From: Methylocella sp.
GTDB taxonomy: Bacteria; Pseudomonadota; Alphaproteobacteria; Rhizobiales; Beijerinckiaceae
Reading direction: 5' to 3'
NCBI GenBank assembly: GCA_037200525.1
Contig: JBBCGG010000001.1
Coordinates: 2,212,501-2,276,500, forward strand
Length of the DNA: 64,000 nt
Shown piece by piece: positions 36,973 to 47,136 of the stretch; position 1 is the first letter of the stretch, and each line of letters begins with the position of its first letter. The translations under genes were made by a program, and so were the position numbers. Below the pieces are notes generated by a model that worked only from the letters and a program-made list of their open reading frames with translations, had not been told where the DNA came from and did no database searches.

Positions 36973-38904
36973 ATGATGGGAAATCGGACAATGCCATTCT
37001 TGATTAGCCCAACGCGCCTCACCCTCCTGGGCGCGATGATGATCGCCGGCGCGATCTTCGCGGCCGACCTTTTCGGCCCGCTTCAAGGCGCTACGGCGGT
37101 TCTCTATATCATCGCGATCCTTTTGGCCTCTCAAACGAGCGGGCGCCGCTCCGTATTGTTAGCCGGTCTTGGCTGCGCAGTGCTTGCGATGATCGGCTTT
37201 GCCGTCAACTATCGAGGCGATCCAATCGATGGCGCTTTCCTGCGCTTCGTCGTTAGCCTGATCGTCATTGCGGCCTCAACGATCCTCTCCATGCGCGAGC
37301 GCACCGTCCGCACTACGCTTGCCGAGCGCGCGCATATTGTGGAGCTCACCCATGACACCGTCATTATTCGCGACGCGAAGGATGTGATCGACTATTGGAA
37401 CGATGGCGCCGAGCGGCTCTATGGTTGGACGCGCGAAGAGGCGATCGGGAAGGCCTGCCAGCAACTGCTCCATAGCGAATTTCCTTCTGCGGAGGTGGCC
37501 CGTGCGCTGCGTGAGAACGGACGGTGGTCGGGCGAGCTTACCCGCGTATCTCGCGACGGCAGTCGGATCGTGCTTGCCAGCCGATGGCTGCGGCGACGGA
37601 ACCCGGAGGGCGAGGCGATCGGCGTCATGGAGGCAAGCGCGGATGTGACCGAACAGCGTCGCGCCGACGCCGACCGGGAAGTGCTGGAGCGACGCTATAG
37701 CGCTGTTTTTCATGCCGCTGGATTCGCAACCTGGGAATCCGACTGGTCAGCGTTGTGGCGCATTGTAAAGGCCGTCACCGCAAACGGCGCAGGTCTGCAT
37801 GCGTGGCTTGCGGCGCAGCCCGAAGCGGTTAGAGCAGCGGCCGGCCAAGCTGCCATCAGGGACGTAAACCATGCAGCAGTAAAATTGTTCGGGGGAACCA
37901 GCCGAGAGGCCCTTGTCGGCGGCAATATCGTGGGGCGCTATTTGCCGGAATCAGAGCAGTCGTTCGCGAGAATGCTCGGTTCGCTTTTCGAAGGAGCGGA
38001 AGTGGTTGAAACTGAAGCTCGCTTCAGCACTCTGAATGGAGGAACTGTCGACGTGCTGTTATGGGTGACGCCTCTCCGCGAGGGCAAGCCTTGGTCCCGC
38101 GTGCTCGTTATGGCGCATGACATCACCGAGCGGAACGAGGCGCGCGCGAAGCTCGAGCAGACTTCGGCCCAGTTAGCGCATGCGACTCGTGTGTCACTGC
38201 TAGGCCAACTTGCGGCATCGATCGCGCACGAAGTTAACGAGCCTTTGGCCGCAATCATCAATTACGGCAATGCCGGCAAAAGATGGCTATTACGAGAGGC
38301 GCCGAATACTCCTGAGGTAGCCAAGTGCCTCGACCATATTATCTTCAACGGCAGTCGAGCGGCGGAGGTGCTTGCGCGGGTACGCTCGCTCGCGCGCAAA
38401 GAGGCGCCTCAGCTTCGCCCCCTGGACCTTGCAGAACTGATCGACGAAGCGGTGTCGCTTGTCCAGCGCGAAGCGAGCGCAGCACGAGTCATTATACGTC
38501 GCGTTGTCGCTGCGAATCTTCCGCTTATATGCGGAGACCGCGTGCAGATTCAGCAGGTAATCGTCAATCTCCTTATCAACGCCATCCAGGCTATGCAAAA
38601 TATCTCGGGACGGCCGCGCGAAATTCGCGTCGGAGTGAACAGCCAAGCAGACAATATGGTGCACATCGCCGTCCGCGATAGCGGAACCGGGATCAGCGGC
38701 AATCCCACGGACATCTTCACGCCCTTCTTCACGACGAAAGCTGACGGCATGGGGATGGGGCTGTCCATTTGTCGCTCTATCATCGAAGCGCAAGGCGGGC
38801 ATATCACTGCAATCAATAATCCAGATTTCGGAGCGACCGTTACTTTTACGTTGCCAATTAATCCCGCCGGGCAAACCCGACGCCTAGATAACTCTCAAAC
38901 GTGA
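36973..38904 (+). CDS. Membrane-bound PAS sensor histidine kinase
   Basis: A 643-residue kinase (ATG 36973 or 36976). The first ~100 residues form about four membrane segments (LTLLGAMMIAGAIFAADLFG, AVLYIIAILLAS, VLLAGLGCAVLAMIGFAV, FVVSLIVIAAS). A PAS domain follows (VIIRDAKDVIDYWNDGAERLYGWTREEAIGKAC, to about 235) and a second PAS-like domain to about 390. The H-box is SLLGQLAASIAHEVNEPLAAIINYG, N-box VIVNLLINAIQAM, G boxes RDSGTGI and GMGMGLSI. Architecture matches FixL/TodS-type kinases. A LuxR-type response regulator follows at 39118, so they are a cognate pair. Confidence 0.92.
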   Translation: MMGNRTMPFLISPTRLTLLGAMMIAGAIFAADLFGPLQGATAVLYIIAILLASQTSGRRSVLLAGLGCAVLAMIGFAVNYRGDPIDGAFLRFVVSLIVIAASTILSMRERTVRTTLAERAHIVELTHDTVIIRDAKDVIDYWNDGAERLYGWTREEAIGKACQQLLHSEFPSAEVARALRENGRWSGELTRVSRDGSRIVLASRWLRRRNPEGEAIGVMEASADVTEQRRADADREVLERRYSAVFHAAGFATWESDWSALWRIVKAVTANGAGLHAWLAAQPEAVRAAAGQAAIRDVNHAAVKLFGGTSREALVGGNIVGRYLPESEQSFARMLGSLFEGAEVVETEARFSTLNGGTVDVLLWVTPLREGKPWSRVLVMAHDITERNEARAKLEQTSAQLAHATRVSLLGQLAASIAHEVNEPLAAIINYGNAGKRWLLREAPNTPEVAKCLDHIIFNGSRAAEVLARVRSLARKEAPQLRPLDLAELIDEAVSLVQREASAARVIIRRVVAANLPLICGDRVQIQQVIVNLLINAIQAMQNISGRPREIRVGVNSQADNMVHIAVRDSGTGISGNPTDIFTPFFTTKADGMGMGLSICRSIIEAQGGHITAINNPDFGATVTFTLPINPAGQTRRLDNSQT

Positions 38905-39117
38905 ACGTTATAAGCTATCATGGGAGCATTTTCGGACCCGGTCAGGAGGGCCCCCGCCCGTTGCCCGCGCTTTCGACGCCCATAATCGAGAGGCTTCTCC
39001 ACAGGTCGAAGTGGTGCTAAAGTGGAAACGACAATCCACTCGGGTCGCTCAGGCGCCAGACGATTATCAGGAAGGAAGCGGACCGACATTTGAAGGAACC
39101 CGCTTAGGAGTAGCCCG

Positions 39118-39780
39118 ATGGCGAATGAAAGCAGATCGAGGGAGAGGGCTCTGATCTGCGTTATCGACGATGATGAAGAGTTATGTGGCTCGCTCGATAG
39201 TCTGTTACGCTCGGCTGGTTTTGTGGCGCGAACTTTCGTTGCTCCCCATGACTATCTCATTTGCGACGACGTCGATGACGCCGCCTGCTTGGTGCTCGAC
39301 ATCCAGCTCCAGGGGATAAATGGGTTGGATTTCCAGCAGTCGCTGCTTGAAAGTGAGGTGCAGGTTCCTGTTATCCTGATCACTGGGCATGGCGACATCC
39401 CGATGACCGTGCGCGGAATGAAGGCCGGCGCGGTAAACTTTCTATCAAAACCATTCGCCGAGGAAGATTTTCTCGCCGCTGTCGAAGAGGCGGTGGATCG
39501 CGACGATAGACGACGCGCCCAGATGCTGGACGAAAAAGGAATTCGGCCATGCTATGAGGCGCTCACCTCCCGCGAACGCGAAGTGATGGGGCTCGTGACG
39601 GCCGGCTTGATGAACAAACAGGTCGCGGCTCGACTGGGCATCAGTGAAATCACCGTGAAGATTCATAGGGCCAATCTCATGCGTAAGATGCAGGCCCAGT
39701 CGCTTGCGGATCTGGTTCGTATGGCGGAAATTCTCGGAGCTCGAGAGATTTCTGTCACCCGCTACCATGTGGCTTATTGA
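39118..39780 (+). CDS. FixJ-type response regulator (receiver + LuxR HTH)
   Basis: A 220-residue protein, RBS TTAGGAG. Receiver: IDDDEELCGSL pocket, phospho-Asp in LVLDIQLQG, Thr in VILITGHGD, Lys in NFLSKPFAEEDFL. LuxR output: LTSREREVMGLVTAGLMNKQVAARLGISEITVKIHRANLMRKM. It lies 213 bp after the PAS kinase gene and resembles FixJ/NodW/TodT regulators, which control respiration, symbiosis or aromatic degradation genes. The stimulus and targets are not evident. Confidence 0.93.
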   Translation: MANESRSRERALICVIDDDEELCGSLDSLLRSAGFVARTFVAPHDYLICDDVDDAACLVLDIQLQGINGLDFQQSLLESEVQVPVILITGHGDIPMTVRGMKAGAVNFLSKPFAEEDFLAAVEEAVDRDDRRRAQMLDEKGIRPCYEALTSREREVMGLVTAGLMNKQVAARLGISEITVKIHRANLMRKMQAQSLADLVRMAEILGAREISVTRYHVAY

Positions 39781-40255
39781 GCTGAATTCAAAGCATGGGC
39801 GGCGGCGTCCATGCCCGTCATCTTCCTCCGCCGATGAAGGCTAAAAATCGGCATTGAGCTCATCACTGGGCTTTGATGGCGCCGTGGAAAATCCGTTTCC
39901 ACTCTGAACGCGCGCTTGCTTACGCTGGCGCTTGTGGCGGTGCTGATATTCTGACTTTCAATCAAAAAGAGGAGGGCAATTTGGCGGTATGGTGCTTATA
40001 GCCATGGTCATGAGCGCTGCCGAGATCCTTTGGCGTCCGCAACCTATACCTAAGCATGAGTTTCGGGAGTGCGCAAAAAGAGCAAACAGGCTGCGGCAGC
40101 CCAAGGCACTAGGCGAAGGTAACTGGCGGCCGGGCCGCCATCGTCTTCAGATGTTCTAGAATTGACGCTCCTCCTGGCAAGGACCGCACACCAATGAGAC
40201 ATTTCTCCAAGCTTATGGCTTCAATCTTAGGAGGCTGGCAAAGGGGGATCGGAAC
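39781..40255. other. Intergenic, no gene recognised
   Basis: 475 bp between the response regulator and the AraC-GST gene. AAGAGGAGG at 39967 resembles an RBS, but no plausible frame follows. Nothing else is seen. Confidence 0.45.
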
Positions 40256-41098
40256 GTGACGAGCCGGAGATCTAGGATTGGAGCTCTTCCAAAGTGGAGG
40301 CTGCAACGCGCCATCGACCATATAGAGGCAAATATTGGAGAACGGATTGCCCTAGCCGATCTTGCCGCCGCGGCCGGACTGTCGCGGATGTATTTTGCCG
40401 CGCAATTTCGCGCGGCGACGGGTTATCGCCCCCATGATTATCTCTTGCTACAGCGAGTCGAACGAGCCAAGAGTCTTTTGGCGATCCCCGATCTTGCTCT
40501 TGCGGAAATTGCCCTGATCACGGGATTTCACGCCCAATCTCATTTCACCACCGTATTCAAACGTCTGACCGGCGAAACGCCGATGAAATGGAGACAGGCG
40601 AGGATAAAGATCGGCAGCGCCATCCCCGGCCAAGCGCTGACCCTCGACGAGGAGGGAAAGGCCGCCACCGATTCGAACGCGATACTCATCGATCTCGCAA
40701 AACAATTCGGTGGGACCGATGGGTTGCCTGGCGCGTCCGCAGCAACTGCCGCGGTACAAAAATGGCTTTCTGTCGCGGCTGGCCAGATCGGCGATAGTCC
40801 CGCTGCAGTGCGGCTGATTACCGTTTTTGACGCCGACTTCAACCCTGATGAGGTCATTGGCAGAGCTCACGTGGTGCTTAAACTCATCGACGACGAATTG
40901 GCCAGTGGTCGGCCATGGATCGCGCGGCCCGGTCCCACGATCGCGGATGTGGCGCTCTACTGCTACATCGCGCTGGCGCCGGAAGGAAACGTCGATCTCG
41001 CCAACTATCCCAACGTCAAAGTGTGGGCGGATCGAATCGAGGCGCTACCGGGATTTGATGCGCCCCAGAAAACGCCAGTCCGCGCCACGACAGACTGA
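40256..41098 (+). CDS. AraC-type DNA-binding domain fused to a glutathione S-transferase C-terminal domain
   Basis: GTG start with GGGGG upstream; 280 residues. Residues 1-115 are a complete AraC double HTH (IEANIGERIALADLAAAAGLSRMYFAAQFRAATGYRP, then ALAEIALITGFHAQSHFTTVFKRLTGETP). From about 120 the sequence is GST: GQALTLDEEGKAATDSNAILIDLAKQFGG is the end of the thioredoxin-fold half, then QKWLSVAAGQIG and the helical C-domain with RPGPTIADVALYCYIALAPEGNVDLANYP and WADRIEALPGF. The catalytic N-terminal GST half, with the glutathione Ser/Tyr, is mostly missing. It may be a functional chimera that senses a ligand through the GST fold, or a deletion product joining two genes in frame. Confidence 0.82.
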   Translation: MTSRRSRIGALPKWRLQRAIDHIEANIGERIALADLAAAAGLSRMYFAAQFRAATGYRPHDYLLLQRVERAKSLLAIPDLALAEIALITGFHAQSHFTTVFKRLTGETPMKWRQARIKIGSAIPGQALTLDEEGKAATDSNAILIDLAKQFGGTDGLPGASAATAAVQKWLSVAAGQIGDSPAAVRLITVFDADFNPDEVIGRAHVVLKLIDDELASGRPWIARPGPTIADVALYCYIALAPEGNVDLANYPNVKVWADRIEALPGFDAPQKTPVRATTD

Positions 41099-42279
41099 CT
41101 AGAGTCGTCGAGACGTTACGCCGCTCAAGCGAGAACGGGATTCTGCGCTGCTCACTCGTTTTCGGTCGCTGCGTTGAAAGGCGGCGGCCCATTTCTCCTC
41201 AATTCGGCCGTACTTCCAAATCGCCATTGCAACAATCCAAGTCACGAGGAAGAGTCCGACGACGATGAAGCCGATGCTGTTAAGATCGATGCCGGAAAGC
41301 CAGTTCCAGAAGGCGCCGTGCAAGTTGAGCTTATCGCCGAACAAGCTCAGGATCTCGACCGTACCGATGACGAAGGCGACGGCGACGGAAAGCCCCGTGA
41401 CGATCAAATTGTAGTAGATCTTGCGTACGGGCTTCGAAAACGCCCATCCATAAGCGAAGTTCATGAAGGAGCCGTCGATTGTGTCCAGGAGCGACATCCC
41501 GGCGGCGAAGAGGATTGGCAGACAGAGAATTGCGTACCATGGCAGGCCGGAGGCGGCGCCTGTTCCGGTCAGGACCAGCAAGGCAATTTCGGTCGCGGTG
41601 TCGAACCGAGGCCGAAAAGCAGCCCCACCAGATACATCTGCCATGGCTTGGCGACGAGCTTCATCACCGATCCCAGCAGGCGGTTGATCATGCCGCGGCC
41701 CTCAAGCTGCCTCTCGAGCGCCGCCTCATCGTAATGGCCCGTGCGCATCCGGCGAAAGACTTTCCAGAGGTCCACTACAACGACGACGTTGAGCGCGGCA
41801 ATCATGTAGAGGAAGCCGCCCGATACGATAGCGCCGATCAGTCCGGCAATATTGTGTAGTTCGGAGTTGTCATCGAGCACAGGTCCGGCGACAGCCCGGA
41901 TTCCGAAAGCGAGAAGCAAGGTCAATCCGAACACGATGCTCGAGTGACCGAGCGAGAACCAGAATCCGACGGATAAGGGGCGCTTCCCCTCACGCATCAG
42001 CTTCCTCGTTGTGTTGTCGATAGCCGCGATGTGGTCGGCGTCGAAGGCGTGCCGCATCCCCAGCATGTAAGCAGTGATGCCGATACCGACGCCGAAAGCC
42101 TTGGCGCCAACGCTCAAGTGCTGAGGGACAACGATGGCGATCAAGGTGAACCAGCCCGTGAGGTGAAGAATCGCGATAGAGGCGATCATCCCAACCAGAC
42201 TTCGTTTGGTTTCAGCTGTTCCTTTGAATCGAAACCTGGACCAAACTGACGAGCGGCGGGTATCGGCGGGTACGGACAT
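41099..42279 (-). pseudogene. NiCoT-family nickel/cobalt transporter (HoxN/NixA), frameshifted
   Basis: The start at 42279 has AAGGGACC upstream. The first frame (42279 to 41569) contains the NiCoT signature RHAFDADHIAAIDNTTRK and several membrane segments, then reaches LLFGLG and leaves frame. The rest (to 41099) continues in the next frame with FDTATEIALLVLTG, LFAAGMSLLDTIDGSFM and later membrane helices. One T is missing in GGTTC against GGTTTC near 41605. With it restored the protein would be about 393 residues, normal for the family, which imports Ni2+ or Co2+ for hydrogenase, urease or B12 enzymes. Sequencing error or a true pseudogene. Confidence 0.88.
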
Positions 42280-42387
42280 GACGGTCCCTTAATGACAGCC
42301 GGCGTCTTTACGCGTCGGACAACCGGCCTGTCTCAGCCGCGCCGTATTATGCGATGGCTCGCGCACAGGGCTCCTCAGCCGGGGTCT

Positions 42388-43472
42388 TTATGATGGTCCG
42401 ATGGGTTGATCGCCCTGGCCTGGGCGCTGGGCCGCTGCCTTGGGGGCGGCTGGAACATAGGGGAAGACCTTCGACGGCGGCGGGGCCACCGACTCCTTGC
42501 CGATGCCGAGGCTGATGGGCGTGTTCGAGGCGATCGTGACATCACGTCCGGCGCATTGTCCGTCAAGGAGCGGCCGTTCCACTCAGTAAAGCCGAACGCG
42601 GCCGGAGCGCCGATCGTATAGGGGAGCATGTTTGGGAAGAATCGATGCGCGACTTTCTCCGCATAGGCTCGCGGATCCTGGGCGGTTCCATTGGCGCTGA
42701 CGACGCCGGCGATCGCCCTGGCGACAAGGTCGCCGTATGTCGCGAAATCATCGGCCGGCCGCCCGGCGTTGAGGCGGTTGCCGAGATCTTCGTTGAACTG
42801 AGTGAACAGCGGGTGGATCATCGGCAGGCCGACGCGGTTGATCGAACGCCATCCCCCGGCGTCGGTGGCGAGCGTCGCGACAGCCCACACGCCGACGCGG
42901 CGGTTGGCGCCTGCGGTTGCGAGCAGTTCCTGGTCGGGCGCTTCCAGCACGATCGAGTATACGGTGTGGCCGGCGAACAGGTTCTTCGCCTTCGCCGGGC
43001 TCCAGCCGGTCAAATCGACGACGGCCCCATCCTGGAACGCGTGGCCGACCGCATGCAGCACGTCGGGCTCGATCCAAAATGGATCGCCCGCTTTGCCGGC
43101 CCAGATGCGCAGACCGGATGCCGTAGTGATCGTCTCTCCGGTGGCGCCCTGCGCGATGACTGCGCCGGCCGCATGGGGGTCGACAGCCTCGGCGCCTGCG
43201 ATGCGACGCAGCACAAAGCGCTGCTTGCCGGCGGCGTCGCGTTCGTCGAAGGTGATGCGGTAGGTGAGGTCTTCGACGGCGTCGCCGTCGAGATCCACCT
43301 TGAATTCGTACATGCCCTCCGGATGATAGCCAGGGGCCGGAATGTCGCCGGCGATCGAGTGACAGACGTTGATCACAAACACGGTGCCCGTTTCGCCGCG
43401 GAAAACATAGAGATCCGTGATGTCGAGGCGGACGTCTTGCCGAGCTATCGGTGAGTCTAAGTGGTGGGACAT
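42388..43472 (-). pseudogene. DUF4331 family protein, frameshifted near the C-terminus
   Basis: The start is MSHHLDSPIARQDVRLDITDLYVFRGETGTVFVINV, typical of DUF4331, and similarity continues through SLTDNAPDVM. There the frame changes: TTC has become TC near 42541, and the normal ending TIASNTPISLGIGKESV continues in the next frame to 42388. The unshifted frame runs to 42375 with an Arg-rich tail. DUF4331 proteins lack a known function; they bind periplasmic or surface ligands by inference. The gene is upstream of the NiCoT gene on the same strand, so both could be in one operon. Confidence 0.85.
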
Positions 43473-43728
43473 GGCGCTCTCGCTTGGTTCGCTAAAGGCA
43501 AAAACTGGGAAGAGGGAGCTGAATTAACGGCGCGGCTACAGCTGCTGTCTGAGAAAGGCACTTTGAACAGGCTCTGGGCTGCTGTGAGTCCAACGAATTC
43601 AGCCTACGATAACGCGAGGCGACGGGACAGAGTGTTTCGAGTGCGCGTTTATCTCCCCCCTAGCGGAGATCTGCGGAACCAAGCTGTTTGTCGCTTCCGC
43701 AGAGAAGGCGAGAGGATGACTGTTGGCC

Positions 43729-44550
43729 TCAAGCCCTGATGAACGTTAGCAAATCGGCGTTGAGCTGATCCTGGTGAGTAATTGGCAGTCCGTGGGGGGC
43801 GCCTGGATAGATTTTCAACGTCGCCTGGGGAGCAATCTCGACCGAACGCTTGCCAGAGGCTCCAATTGGGACGATCTGGTCGTCATCGCCCTGAACGATT
43901 AACGTCGGGATCGTCATCTTCTCTAGGTCCTTAGTGTAATCCACTTCCGAAAACTCGCGAATACAATCATACTGGCCCTTAATGCCGCCGAGCATCCCCT
44001 GGCGCCAGAAGTTTTCACGAATGCCCTCGGAGACTTTGGCGGCCGGGCGGTTGTAGCCAAAGAAAGGCAGGGACAGATCCTTGTAGAACTGGGCGCGGTT
44101 TTCTGCGACGCCCTTGCGTATCCCATCGAAGACTTCGATCGGCGCGCCGTTTGGGTTCGATTTCGTCTTCAGCATCAGCGGGGGCACCGAGCTGACCAGC
44201 ACGGCCTTCGCGACCCGAGCGGCGCCGTACTTGCCGATGTAGCGCGCCACCTCGCCGCCGCCGGTGGAGTGGCCGATTAGCACTGCGTCCTTCACGTCCA
44301 GATGATTGAGCAGTTCGTCATAGTCGGCGACATACTGCTCCATCGTATTATTGTCCCACGTCTGGTCCGAGCGCCCATGGCTGCGGCGGTCATGCGCGAT
44401 GACGCGATATCCCTGGCTGCCGATGAATTGCATCTGGCCATCCCAGGCATCGCCGTCGAGCGGCCAACCGTGGGAAAAAATAATGGGCTGCCCCTTGCCC
44501 CAGTCCTTGTAGAAGATCTTCGTGCCGTCTTTGGTCGTGATATAGGCCAT
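43729..44550 (-). CDS. Alpha/beta hydrolase, non-haem chloroperoxidase type
   Basis: A 273-residue protein with GGAGGG at the right distance for ATG 44550. Motifs: [18 protein letters not shown] (oxyanion Trp), nucleophile [17 protein letters not shown], acid [11 protein letters not shown] and His in [14 protein letters not shown]. This is the cofactor-free haloperoxidase/perhydrolase group, which makes peracids from acetate and H2O2 in vitro and hydrolyses esters. Intact and typical in length. Confidence 0.93.
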   Translation of the reverse strand: MAYITTKDGTKIFYKDWGKGQPIIFSHGWPLDGDAWDGQMQFIGSQGYRVIAHDRRSHGRSDQTWDNNTMEQYVADYDELLNHLDVKDAVLIGHSTGGGEVARYIGKYGAARVAKAVLVSSVPPLMLKTKSNPNGAPIEVFDGIRKGVAENRAQFYKDLSLPFFGYNRPAAKVSEGIRENFWRQGMLGGIKGQYDCIREFSEVDYTKDLEKMTIPTLIVQGDDDQIVPIGASGKRSVEIAPQATLKIYPGAPHGLPITHQDQLNADLLTFIRA

Positions 44551-44889
44551 CATTGCCCTCCGTGATTAAAAGCATTGCCTGACTTTAGGCCTTAGAAAAT
44601 CGCCGCTTGTTCAGGCGATGGCGGAGTTAACCTCTTCGAGAGTTCTTCTCCTGCTACGCTGAAGGAACAGTTGATCGCTGTGGCTAGAGCCTAACCCGCG
44701 CCCTGGATTCGGGTACGCGAGCCCGCCGGGCGCGTCTTTCAGAATCGCCCTGAAGTTTGCGAGATTGCATAAGGCCGTCCGAAGCCGCACAATGCCGGAT
44801 GCAATCGCCGAGGAAGCTCTACGAGGTCGCCCGCTAGCCGCGATATTGACCATTTGGCCGGCGCCAAGCCTCATGCCGTCGCTAGCTAT

Positions 44890-45405
44890 TTCTTCTGGGA
44901 GAGCCGAAGTCTGTCTTCGGGTGGAGTTACGAGGAAAGCGCGGCGAGATGATCGAAGGACATTTCGAAGCCGCCGGCCGCGCTCCGCGTCAGGCCGGGCA
45001 ATCCACGCCTCCTGCACGTTTCCAAACATCGCCGCCGCGCCGCTGATATGGACGATTTCGCTAAAGCCTCGTGAAGCTCCAGCTCTAGCGCCGTCCCGCG
45101 GTCGGTCTCCTGCAGGAGCGCCAACGCCTGCTCGCACCATTGCTGGCATTCGGCATAGAGAGCCATTTCGAGGAAGAATGGAGTTGCCTTTGCAGCAAGC
45201 GGGCGGTCTCCTGACTTGGAGAAACTCAAGCGAGGGCCTTTCGGACATCGCCCAGGTGCGGAGCGTAGGCGGCCCCATGGCGCCCGTCGAAGGCCGAGGC
45301 GCTTTTGGCCGCTTCAAGAAAGCGGACAAAGTAAGTTGCATGGCGCTTGGATATTGCATCCAGCTCCCCACTTTCGGCGAGTTCTGCCGCCGCGTAGGCG
45401 CGCGT
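44890..45405 (-). pseudogene. Remnant of a large ATPase-type regulator (helical-repeat tail)
   Basis: Across frames on the minus strand the sequence reads LTRAYAAAELAESGELDAIS, KRHATYFVRFLEAAKS, HLGDVRKALA, then FFLEMALYAECQQWCEQALA and RGTALELELHEALAKSS. This is the part after the NB-ARC-like ATPase in regulators that carry a winged helix, a predicted ATPase and TPR-like repeats. Frameshifts break it and the ends are lost; it abuts a headless FAD-oxidase gene at about 45405. Confidence 0.65.
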
Positions 45406-45408
45406 CAG

Positions 45409-46503
45409 ATGAACAAAATCGTCGAAGTCCATGCTGCCGACCTCGACGTTGTTGTTCAGGCGGGGGCGACGCGCAAACAGCTCAATGAATATTTGCGCGA
45501 CATGGGCCTGTTCTTCCCCGTCGACCCCGGCGCGGAAGCGTCTATCGGCGGAATGGCGGCCACCCGCGCCTCGGGAACCAACTCCGTACGATACGGCACG
45601 ATGCGTGACAACGTGCTGTCGATGCAAGTGGTATTACCCGACGGACGAATAATCTGCACATCCAGCCGCGCGCGCAAATCCTCCGCCGGGTATGATCTCA
45701 CGCGCGTCTTTGTCGGTTCAGAGGGTACGCTTGGCGTCATCACCGAGATAACCTTGCGGGTCTATGGGATCCCTGAGGTTATTGCGTCAGCCGTCTGCGC
45801 GTTTCCGACCTTGGGCGACGCCGTCAGCGCCGCAATCATGACAATGCTGGCCGGCGTGCCGATCGCGCGTATCGAGTTGGGGGACGAACTCTGCATCGAA
45901 GCCTTCAATAAATACTCAAAATTAGATCACAAGGTGGCGCCAACGCTTTTCCTGGAATTCCATGGCGCGCCCCGCGGCGTCGATGAGCAAGCCGAGATGG
46001 TCAAGAAGTTCGCCTTGGAGCGTGGCGGAACGAACTTCAAATGGTCCGCCTCGCCCGAGGAACGCGCGAACCTGTGGCAGGCGCGGCACGACGGTTTACA
46101 TGCGGTTATGGCGCTCCGTCCCGGCTGCAAGGCGTGGCCGACAGAGGTCTGCGTTCCGATCTCGCAACTTTCTGCGGGTATTCTCGAGACTAAGGCGGAT
46201 ATCGACGCAACTCGCCTGCTGGCGCCGATTGCCGGGCATGTTGGGGACGGCAATTTTCACGTTGTTTTTATTCTCGATCCGAACAACGCGGCGGAACTCG
46301 CTGAGGCAGAGAAGCTCAACAAGCGCATAATTGCCCGCGCGTTGCGGATGGACGGCGCCTGCACTGGCGAGCATGGCGTCGGTTACGGTAAGATGCCTTA
46401 CCTCGAGGAAGAACACGGCGAAGCGCTCGACGTGATGAAGTTGGTCAAGCACGCGCTCGATCCGCAAAACATCATGAATCCAGGAAAAGTGGTCAACGTC
46501 TGA
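45409..46503 (+). pseudogene. FAD-binding oxidase (D-lactate dehydrogenase/GlcD type), N-terminally truncated
   Basis: From ATG 45409 the frame reads ADLDVVVQAGATRKQLNEYL, FFPVDPGAEASIGGMAATRASGTNSVRYGTM, SSAGYDLTRVFVGSEGTLGVITE (FAD domain second half), and the FAD-C domain with GHVGDGNFHV and CTGEHGVGYGK, ending normally. The first ~100 residues with the GGGTS pyrophosphate loop are missing. The open frame runs back to 44854 but that DNA belongs to an unrelated regulator remnant on the other strand. About 365 of the usual 470 residues remain, and FAD binding is probably lost. Confidence 0.85.
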
Positions 46504-47136
46504 GATTGGCGCTCGGGTGCTGATGCGGTGGGAGCGCCCCGAATGCATCGCGTTGAATTGGGTCCATGTTTGAGCCGTAGCCGAAATGCCGGAAATCCAT
46601 GACGCTCTTTTGCGGCGTTCACTCGCGGATTTTTACCAACCGCGCGGCCTTTTGGTAAATGTCCTTAAGATCGTCCATGAAATGAAACGCCTCATTGAAT
46701 TGCTTGAAATTATAATCCGGCCGTAGGGCGCTGACGCGCCCGCGTTCTATCTGGGCTTCCTCGATTCGTCCGGCAGCCGCGAGCGTCAGCGCCGCAACTG
46801 CATGTACGTGAACATGTGCGTTCGGTTGCTGGCTGGCGCGAAGAGCGAAATTGGCCGCCTCCTGGACCTTGCCGAGCCGCAGCAAGGCGAACGTTCGCGT
46901 CCCATGCATGCCAAACAACATCGGATCGAGTGGGCTGAGACGATTTGCAGTGTCAGCTGCGTCTACCGCGCGCCCGGGATCGCCAGTCTGACAGTGCACA
47001 AATGATAAGGCATAGTGGGCCAACGCATAGCTGGGACTTAAACGGACAGATTGATCCAACGCGCCAAAGGCGCTTTCATGCTCGCGCCGAAGCCACAGCG
47101 CTCGACCCATCGCGCAATGCGCCGCTGGGTCGCTAG

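Noticed and set aside
44854-45408. N-terminal extension of the FAD oxidase frame
   Set aside because: The frame is open but its DNA matches a decayed regulator on the minus strand, so the extension is not part of the oxidase.
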